DNA of 64,000 bases from Buxus sempervirens (Eukaryota; Streptophyta; Magnoliopsida; Buxales; Buxaceae). The stretch covers positions 13,356,061 through 13,420,060 of the forward strand of contig OX387188.1 in NCBI GenBank assembly GCA_947561395.2, given 5' to 3'. The notes below the pieces were generated by a model that worked only from the letters and a program-made list of their open reading frames with translations, searched no databases and was not told the DNA's origin. The translations under genes were made by a program, and so were the position numbers. Each line of letters opens with the position of its first letter. Position 1 is the first letter of the stretch. Shown here in pieces: positions 56,114-64,000 of the stretch.

Positions 56114-58533
56114 TATGAGACATGGAAATGTCAACTAAGATGACTTCCGATATCGTCACGTGGGGATCGATAAAAATAAAGAGTCTCCACCATCCAAGTT
56201 AAGGTGTGAATGGACACCAAAGGGTTCATAAATGCCAAATAGAGCCAAAGTAGCTCTTATACGAGGAAAAATCTAGAGATCAGGTAAGGGGAATTATTTA
56301 TGAGTGGAGGAAGGTGTTATGCACCCCCACTCATCCATCTAAGACAGTTACCACATGCTTGCTCATGCTAAGGATTGCTTGCTAATAAAAAACAGACAAA
56401 GGATGCTTAAAAGTAAGCAAAATATATTTGATTTTTCCATATGAGTAGTCTAATGAATTTGGACTCTCCTCATGGATATACCACTTCTAGAGCTTCATGA
56501 GTGAATGCAAATCAAGAATAAAAAAGAAGAGAAATCAAGCTAAGGTGAAATCTGGAAAAATCAGATTGCAAGAGCTTGAAAGCTTCGATTAACTACAAAT
56601 CACTCAATTTAAATCCAAATCAGATGAAACCAAAGCCATTTGAAAGCTGGTATAAAGTAGAATATTCAATAAAAAAAATCAGCTCATTCTGATTTAAAAC
56701 AAGAGAGAAATATTCCATGAAAATCTACTGTTATAACTCAAAGAAAAGCGGCGAGTAAGCATTTTTGAAACTCTATTTTGTGGAGTTTGGGTCCATATAA
56801 ATTCGTAAAAACTTGCATGGAAGAATTATATGGTGCCATTTTTTAAACAAAATAGGCCTTACACCAAACTCCATCCATTTGTGACTTGTGTGTCCTCTTG
56901 AACATGCCTAGAGGATCACAGATTAACCCAGAACTCTGTTAAAGAGCCACTTTGAGTCAATCAAGCACACAAGCCACAATTCAGATCAAAATCTGTTGAA
57001 ACTTGTTGGAATGGAAAATAGACTCCTCAAGGAAAACACAAAGACTGAAATCACTAAAACGGATTAAAATTGAGCAAATGGTGCACAATCAAAGCGGCAA
57101 GTTCAGCAATCTGGACTGAACTGACTTGCCGACTTTGAACAGATGGTGTCAAAAATCGGCTTCGTAAAAAAGAATGAAAATTTCCACATACAAAGTAGGC
57201 TATCCCATCTATCACATGTCTTTAGAATCACTCAAAAATTCATCCGGAGGATGAAGTTATAAGCATTCCAAGACAGGCCACAGATGCTGTCCTGTTTTGA
57301 AGATTTTTGAAGAAAAGACCAAAACCAGTGCAAGTGGATTCGACCAAAACACTTGGAAACCATGAAAAATAACCTCATGAAGTTCTAAAATTCATTCTAA
57401 AGCCAATGATTCCAGATTTCCCATGTTAAACATGGAAATCCAAGATCTAGCTTATCCTTGCAAAAAATAGTGAAAAGTGTGTTTGGTGGCGGTGGAAATC
57501 AAATTTCTAGGAGAAGGCTGGAATCCATTGCTATTGAGAGCAAGGATTCACACATCTTCTCCAGAGACAAATGCACAACACATTAGAGAAATCAACCATA
57601 GGCTCAAAATAACCAAATAGCATGCCCTTCATCATATGTGGGTTCTAAACCTAGAGGATCCATTCCTACTTCTTTTTCCAAGGCTCTCTCTTCACGTTTT
57701 ACGGCTAGAGAGAATTCCCAGGTACTTTGGAAGAGGTTTGGGGCTTCAAAAAGACACAAAGTGGCCTTACACTACAGAAAGGTAGAAGTTGGGAGTTGAA
57801 ATGTAAAGAAGAAGCTGAAAACTGAACTAGAGCTTTACCTTTGGTAGCTTGAATACTTGAGGCAGCAATCCAGCAGAGTTTTCCCTCTTCTTGCAGAGCT
57901 TCCAAGCTTCAAATTATCAGCCATTTGCAAGAGGAGGACCCCTCTATTTATATGCACAGCCAAGGGCAATAAAGTCCCAAGGGTATGCCCAAAAATCTCT
58001 CTAGATTGTTCCAATTCAAGTTAAAGCCTTGAATTGTTGTAAATCTAGAAGTTTCGGAGGGTGAAATAGGGAGTTCAAGTCCCTGAAAGAGAAGTAATAT
58101 GCGTAAATAAGGCTCAGAGATCGAGCCTTTTCGCAAATCCCCGAAACAAGCAAAACCGCATATACAGTGCGTTTCCACAGAACCGTCACTCTAAATGCGG
58201 TTTTCATGCAAATTTACTTTAACCACACATACAGGGCGGTTCCAATTCAGTTACGCTCCTCGTGATTGCTGTCGACGTGGCCTAACGGCCAAAGCTTCTA
58301 GAAGCCACGTGGCAGCTCACGCAAGAAGCATGAACCTCAACCGTCCTGTGTGTGCGGTCGCAACCGCATACACAGGGCGGTTGAGACCAAATTCTCAAAA
58401 ACCGCATATATAGTGTGGTTAGCACTCTTTTTGAGTATTTTTGAGTGTTTGACACATGCCAAAGCTCAAATAAAACATTTAAAATTCCTTTTGATTGTTC
58501 TCTCATATTAAAGTGCAATTTGGGGTGTCTACA
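56114..58533 (-). mobile_element. 3' LTR of a minus-strand Tat element (2420 bp)
   Basis: Minus strand starts TGTAGACACCCCAAATTGC at 58533 and ends CCATGTCTCATA at 56114. It is related to the plus-strand solo LTR 9898-12176 over most of its length (shared GTGTGAATGGACACC and CTAGCCGTAAAACGTGAAG). TATAAATAG at 57944-57952 (minus) with donor-like AAAGGTAAAG at about 57833-57844. A polypurine tract abuts the start (58534-58547), so this is a 3' LTR with internal sequence to its right, not a solo LTR. The base on the left (ACCAC) is the likely target duplication in the neighbouring element. Confidence 0.85.
58140..58420 (-). repeat. Palindrome cluster (AACCGCAT...GTGCGGTT) upstream of LTR TATA
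   Basis: Six or more arm pairs, such as CGCAACCGCATACACAGGGCGG and AAACCGCATATATAGTG. They lie 190-470 bp upstream of the TATA box. A related pair (CATGCGG...AACCGCTCT) lies outside the LTR at 58890-58945. Confidence 0.75.
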
Positions 58534-58547
58534 ACTGCCCCCTCTTC
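58534..58547 (-). promoter_or_regulatory. Polypurine tract
   Basis: Minus strand reads GAAGAGGGGGCAGT directly before TGTAGACACC. It defines the orientation of the element as minus. Confidence 0.75.
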
Positions 58548-60398
58548 GCTAGAATTGGAATCAATTAACAGCGGAGGCAAAAAGACCCGCAAATTGTGCT
58601 TCCCAAGATTATGTCCATTCAATCATGATTTGCAAGAACTTCAAAATATGATTTTTGGAAAAAGAATTTGTTTAGAAGATCTGCTGAAAAGTCCCTAACC
58701 TTAAGGGGCAAATCCTCTTCTCGCGTCTCACAGAGCACTTGTGGCTATGAAGTGAGATTTGAGCAAATTTTTAAAACAAAAGTTGATAAGGTGGTAGTTC
58801 TTGCAATTCACAACTATCCTGGACACAAATCTTTTGAAAGAGAATGGAAAAAGTTTTGAAAATTCATTTTTTGGTGCTAACTGTACTAAACATGCGGTTT
58901 TTGGCTATTTCAATGTCAACCGCTCTGTCTGTGCAGTTCTCTAGGTTGCATATAATCGCGAGCGCGACTCCTCACTTTACCTTTGCAAACCCCTGGAACT
59001 CCGGAGCTTGCCCTTTTCCTCTTGCGACCGTAGTTTTCTTCTGGTCTTCGATCTCTTCTTCTCCGGCGCCGATACCTCCTCCGGCAACTTTTGTTTTTCT
59101 GGTGATCTCTGTTTTTCTTCCGATGAACTGTTGCACCTTTCGGCGGGGATTCGAACAATCTCCCCTTTTTGCCGTGACTTGACCACTGTCTGGGCTGTGA
59201 GATTCGGGCGACTGTGACTCTTCCTCAACCACCTCCTCAATCGAGTGCCGTTGGGGTTTCGATGAGGCCAAGAATTCCATCTTTCTTGCAAAACCTTGTT
59301 TTCGACTGAAACATGTAGGTGGCCGAAACTTGGATTTCTCTTGTAATCCTTCCATCTGATAGTTGACAAATCGATTTCATGATTGAATGATCTTAGTTTA
59401 AGTACGACTTTGATTCCATGATCCAATGATGTTATGCTCTTGATTATTTGCTCCTTGGTCGGACAACACTGCCGAATTCTGCATATGCTTATTTATCTGT
59501 TTCAATCAGATTTTTTTTCTTTTGGTCATCAGTGGGTTTTCTGAACTTGAGTGTTGATAGTACTGCAATTCTTGCATGTGTCTATATTGTTATCAACTGG
59601 TTGCTCCTTGTTCCCCCTTTACCCACAAAGTGTGCATGAACTCTCTGATAGAGTGATTTTGGAATGCATATTCTGGTGCTTTGCTATGGAATGTTTGGGT
59701 GCCTTGGCCTTCTGAATACACCTTATGATGTGGTATCTGTTGACTGCTCATTTTGCATGCTCATCTCAAGAGTTGCTCTACTCTATGTGTTGAATAAGAC
59801 ATGCTGCCAACCACTCTAGCCATCGGTTCCATAAAACACTATTGACCATCGTTCATGTTTTATCAAAAGGATTTTGTACCTGAAACCAAAACATATTGGA
59901 TATTTAGGCATCATAAAAATCGAGGATTAAGCATAAATTTCATATAACAAGACTTTAATCCCTAATACATCTCCCTCTGCAATTCTAAGAATGAAACACT
60001 CTTAGGCAACTTGAGTGCTTGTCAGAATGAAAATTCTGAAAAGCTCTCTTCAAGAATTTCTTTTCTTTTCTTTTTTTTTTCTTTTTTTTTTTTTTTGTTT
60101 TTTTGCAATATAAGAAGGATATATAGGAATTTTGTTTCCTTTATATAATTCTTATATATGACAGGAATATCTAAATGAAGAAAATATTAAAGACTTTTAA
60201 AACTTTGAAGAATAAGAATGTTAAATCCTAGTTTGGTCGGACGCTTTTGAAGTGTTTCCTCCGATCTCCATTTCTTCTGCAAACAAAACAAATTTGGTTA
60301 AACTAAAGAAAAGCAAAATTAACGGAAACATGAAAGCAAATAAAATGACTTCAAATGCAAAAAACATAATGAATTTCTCCCTGCAAATGGTCATGTAG
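58548..60398 (-). mobile_element. 3' internal non-pol region of the minus-strand Tat element
   Basis: No pol domain. 58970-59430 has overlapping minus-strand open frames (58977-59426 and 58972-59355) that are Lys/Glu/Arg-rich; neither is recognised and both may be chance products of a purine-rich segment. 60060-60100 is a T homopolymer-rich tract. The rest is A/T-rich. The plant mobile domain gene on the opposite strand begins at 60399. Confidence 0.45.
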
Positions 60399-62702
60399 AT
60401 GGCTCGCACACGTCGCGCTTCTTGGGGTCCCGCAGATGAGCCTTCATCTTCGAGGGTTCGGAGGGACTCGGCCGATGTGGCATCTTCTTCTAGGGCCGAG
60501 CAGGACCCTGATTCTTCTTCTCCCAGCAGTCTGGAGGTCTCAGATTCAGACTCTGGAGCATCTGGGGGTTCGTAGGAGGCGACCCCTGAGGTATTCTCTT
60601 TTCTTTTCAAAAACCAGGCCTTTCCCTTACAACCTTTGACCTGACCTCATCCTATTTGCATTTCTAGCCTGCTGTCGAGGTTCGAGGTGATTAGATCCAA
60701 GATACTCTTCTTCTCCATGATATGAGGACGCACCCTTCAGCGGGCGTCAGGGCTGACATTCCCCTTGTCTACCCATCTTCTCATTATCGCGGGAGCTAGG
60801 CTCTTTTTGCCGAGATAGTGGCATGATGTTCGACTCCTTTGCATTGAGAGATGGGCCGTTTTGGGTTTGGCCCCTTCATTACCATCACCAGCGTTCGTCA
60901 GGATCGACCTCTGATAGCGGCCATGATGGAGCGGTTTTTTACAGAGACCCTGAGCTTCCATTTGCCTGATGTAGAGATTGGGATTTGTCCCTCTGACTTT
61001 GCTCTCATTACCGGGATCAGGATGACTGGAGATTTTATCACTGAGTTGGATAGGCTGGCCGATTCGGAGATTGCCGAGCTTTTGGGATATGATGAGATGC
61101 CAGTGGAGGCGTGGGACAGGAGTAGGATCACCCGCATTTCCTGGACTTGGTGAGGGATACTTTCCTGGAGGAGGGATATAGCACCATAGCAGCGAAGCAT
61201 CCCAGCTTCCCAGTGGCCTTCAGCTTCCTTTTTCTCTTGATGATGGGGTCATGCTTCTGCCTGGAAGATACTACCTCAGTCAGCCCTCATTTCCTGAGCC
61301 TTCTCAGGGATTTACCTCGAGCGAGGGACTATGCCTGGGGCCAGTTTGTCTACGGCACCCTGTTAGCGGGTCTGCGGCGAGTGGTCTCTGGTCTGTCCTC
61401 TTCCAGGGGTGCTGGGGTTGGCTGCAAGTTCTTCTGGCCCTTTCTGCAGGTATGAATTCATTTCTCTTTTTCTTTTCTTATTTCCCCTTTTTTTTTCTTT
61501 TTTTCCTTTTTTCTCTCTTTTTCTTATCTTCTTTTTTTCTTTCTCTTTCAGTTCTTCGCTCGGGTCTATGTGGCCCACTTTCGCTCGACCTCCACACTGC
61601 CTGAGGGGACATTCCCTGTGGCACGTAGATGGAGTCAAATTCCGCGCGACTCTGAGAAGAGTCGCCCTAGGTCGGCCAAGGCTCACTTGGACAGGACCTT
61701 CAGGAGAAAGGTAAATGTTTCATGGATTCCTCTTATATCAATTCTTATTTTCTCTTTTCTCCTTTTTCCAAGAATCTGATATTCATCTTTGTTTATTTTC
61801 AGCTACCCGTTCCCCATCTATATGGCCTTCACGATGAGTTGGCTTTTCAGCCATATTTGGATGAGGCGTTTGCTCTAGATCAGCGACGTCAGAGGTACCC
61901 GTTCTTCATCGGGCAGCTGGGTAGCATATGGTACCTCGGCGAGCGCTTCTATTTCCAGTACACCGGCGAGCTCCGGATCCCTGTGGCTCCTCCAGATACG
62001 GTACCTGTCACCGCTCCTGGTCCCTTCGATCCCGCCCATTTTGGCGATTGGGAGGTTGGAGATACTCTTTTAGCCGAGGGTGACTATGATGCTTGGTTCG
62101 GGCAGGTCTCAGTGGGTTGTCTTATGCAACCCATGCCTGTTCGAGGTGGAGTTACCAAGATTGGCGGGGTGGTGATCCGCCTATATGACACCACGGTATG
62201 AATCTCATCCTGTTCTATTCTTTTAGCTTCTCCCTTGTTTGAAATTTCTAATGTCCTTTTCTTCTTATTTCAGGAGGCACAGTTAGGGGAGATCCGAGCT
62301 CGATATGCGGATCTGGAGCGTCAGCTGGCGAAGAGAGATGTTGCTATAGCTGATAGCGACGTCATCATCACTGGGCAGGCCGCTCTTATTGCTGATTTGC
62401 GGGCTCAGCTAGCCAGGGCTCAGGATCAAGCAGGGCCTTCAGGAGCTCAAGTCATCCCTTTATCCTTTTCAGTTTCTGTTTTTTATCTTTTATATTCTCT
62501 GCTTCTAATCAGGATTTTTCTGTTTTCAGGAGGTCGTGGCAGCCTCACCATCCAGCTCTCGTACCCTGTCTCTTTCTGTAGAGGTTGCAGAGATTCCGAA
62601 GAGAGATCCAGAGATAGTGGCCGAGGCTACTTCTGCTGCCGCTCTTGAGCCAGCCGAGCTGCCGGAGGTTACCTCTATGCATGAGAGTACTCCTGAGCCG
62701 GA
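60399..62702 (+). pseudogene. Plant mobile domain (PMD) gene, multi-exon, antisense to the surrounding retrotransposon
   Basis: ATG at 60399 with a Ser/Arg/Asp-rich N-terminus (in-frame TAG at 60573). PMD core: CIERWAV, then FGFGPFITITS, LIAAMMERFFTETLSFHLPD, ICPSDFALITGIRMTGDF, then PHFLSLLRDLPRARDYAWGQ. Downstream exons have clean GT-AG introns: 61451-61552, 61712-61801, 62198-62273 and 62451-62529. They encode FFARVYVAHFRST.., LPVPHLYGLHDELAF.., a coiled-coil-like exon (RARYADLERQLAKRDVAIAD) and a Ser/Glu-rich tail. Frameshifts near 60855 and 61129 plus early stops show decay. The 3' end is cut by the LTR at 62703. The PMD is found in retained host proteins (MAIN/MAIL type) and in transposable elements; here position and strand fit the antisense extra ORF of Tat elements. 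Confidence 0.8.
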
Positions 62703-64000
62703 TGTAGACACCTGATTTTTGCACCCCCGAAATGAAGAAAAATGAAAAGTTAAACCCTGAAAGGGTCAAGAAATTGACCTTTTGATTTGGCCATCAAACT
62801 TCATCTCATTGAAAAGAGCATTTCGACACGATTCCAACGCAACTGAATTTGCTGGAATCGGAGTCCAGGTGAGAAAGATATGAGCTGGTCAAACTTTTGG
62901 GGAGCAAAAAATTGACTTTATGCTCGACCCTAATTCAGCTGCCAAACTTGATCCCATTGGATAGGTGGTTCCGAGCCGGTTCCAACGACACTAAGTTTGC
63001 TGAAATCGGACACCGAACGAAGAAGTTATGAGCAGTTGAAGTTCTAGAAAAACTGCCCATGTGGCAAAAAGGCAGCAAAAAATGGAATAAACCAATAAAA
63101 TAAGTAAAATAAATATGTTTATTAATATTTTAATAAAGAGAATCTCGCTTTTTAATAAAATAATCGGAAAAATCAAATGAAAATCTTGCAAAAAACCAAA
63201 TTGAATAAAGGTTTGAAATCCAAACATTTTAAAAACGTGCTGGACCGTATTTCAATTACTGGCAGGGCATGCCCGTATTTGAAATACAGGCAAGCTTCTG
63301 GAAGAAGACACGCATCGCTGTACAGCAGGACACACGTCCTGTACGGCCGATTTTGCAAGATTTGGAAATGTGCGTTTTTCGCCCGTATTTGAATTACGGG
63401 CAAGGCACGCCCGTACTTGAAGTACGGGCAAGGCATGCCCGTACTTCAAATACGGGCACGCCCCTTTTTGCCTATAAATAGAGAGGCCCCCCCCCTCATT
63501 TGAACAAGCCTGATCCCTTGGCCGATCCCCTCTTCCTCCCCTGATGTTCCCATGACAAACCTCTGCCCAATTGCCGCCACCCCAACACCCAAACCTTTTT
63601 TGTTCCCAAAATACCCCTGTCTCACCAAAACCATGTCCAAGCCTTCTCTGATCTTCCTTTGAACATAATCACCTACTAAACCCCTTTTCAAACCCAACTT
63701 AAGAGTTTTTGGAGGACGCGGAAGCACTGCCGAATTCACCAGGGAAATCATCACTAGAAAAACCATATTGTAAGTATGTTAGATTTTATAATATGACATT
63801 ATCATTAATGTTTTCACTTTCAACTTCTTTTCTAGTCTCTTTTGAATTCTTTTGATATTACTAACTCAGTTGCTGTTTTGAGTGCCATGAGAAGATGGCA
63901 TTAAAAGGTTGATCATTACAAGAAAGGAGAAAAAAAAAGAGTGTTTAAAGAACACTTTGATTAACTAATCAAGTAAACTTTTTTAATTCTTTGACATGGA
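62703..64000 (+). mobile_element. Tat-type LTR, 5' part, running off the window
   Basis: Starts TGTAGACACCTGATTTTTG directly after PMD coding sequence (target site probably CCGGA, 62698-62702). No polypurine tract precedes it, so it is an insertion, not the partner of the 3' LTR at 56114. TATAAATAG at 63473-63481; consensus donor ATTG|TAAGTATG at 63769-63777. The 3' end is outside the window, so solo or full-length status is unknown. Confidence 0.82.
63235..63470 (+). repeat. Array of near-perfect palindromes CCCGTAYTTGAARTACGGG
   Basis: Units at 63272-63290, 63382-63400, 63410-63428 and 63438-63456. The last three have a 28-bp period with GGCATGCC/GGCACGCC linkers that are palindromic too. 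Degenerate members occur at 63245-63265 and 63325-63345. The array ends 16 bp before the TATA box. It occupies the place of the ACCGCA palindromes of sister LTRs but has a different core. Confidence 0.88.

Noticed and set aside
56109..58538. Treating 56114-58533 as a solo LTR with a 5-bp duplication
   Set aside because: Flanks ACCAC and ACTGC do not match, and a polypurine tract abuts the start, so it is a 3' LTR with internal sequence to its right.
63270..63460. CRISPR-like spaced repeats
   Set aside because: The repeats are self-palindromic with very short, mutually similar linkers, and they sit in a plant LTR promoter. There are no cas genes, and the spacers are not unique.
1..64000. tRNA genes
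   Set aside because: I saw only primer binding sites complementary to tRNA-Met, not cloverleaf-forming genes. A tRNAscan run would be decisive.

Overview
The window looks like intergenic, repeat-dense nuclear DNA of a flowering plant, probably a eudicot with a large genome. It contains Ty3/gypsy chromoviruses of Tekay/Del type, Tat-lineage gypsy elements with an extra archaeal-type RNase H, a copia LTR, a Cassandra-type TRIM with a 5S rRNA-derived box, TIR DNA transposons and MITEs. I found no intact host gene. The species cannot be fixed from the sequence.

Layout. 1-1981 is a minus-strand Tekay LTR cut by the window edge. 1982-2862 holds MITEs. 3282-5714 is a Tat solo LTR (TSD CTCTT). 6332-6823 is TRIM/Cassandra material. 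6937-13230 is a minus-strand Tekay pol (protease, RT, RNase H, integrase), interrupted by a Tat solo LTR (9898-12176) and a copia solo LTR (8226-9429, TSD CAAAC). At 13230/13231 it meets head-to-head a 5'-truncated plus-strand Tekay pol with chromodomain and 3' LTR (13231-18134). 18135-25057 is a minus-strand leader with PBS and its LTR. That LTR is invaded by a hAT-like element carrying a saccharopine-dehydrogenase-like gene fragment (19601-22094) and a PIF/Harbinger-like element (22548-24436).

25063-28084 is a Tekay-type solo LTR (TSD GCCAC). 28090-40785 is a decayed minus-strand Tekay element plus LTR pieces. Its 5' LTR is split by a plus-strand solo LTR (33439-39223), itself split by a Tat solo LTR (35202-38377, TSD CCTAC). 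43103-56113 is a plus-strand Tat element (gag, protease, RT, two RNases H, integrase) with frameshifts and stops, interrupted by a Tekay-type solo LTR (46583-48931, TSD GTTTC) and a Tat solo LTR (52856-54920, TSD GCAAC). 56114 to about 62702 is the 3' LTR and 3' internal part of another minus-strand Tat element, with a multi-exon plant mobile domain gene on the opposite strand (60399-62702). A further plus-strand Tat LTR begins at 62703 and runs off the window.

No gene set acts together here; the logic is nested insertion followed by decay. Recurrent observations are: (i) almost every LTR has a TATA box followed by a splice-donor-like site, and several Tekay copies also have an acceptor-like site near the LTR 3' end, suggesting leader introns inside LTRs; (ii) most Tat LTRs carry clusters of short palindromes just upstream of TATA, rebuilt with a different core in one copy; (iii) Tekay LTRs carry a GCGC-rich block at a similar relative position; (iv) many stops in the coding remnants are compatible with CAG to TAG or CGA to TGA decay.
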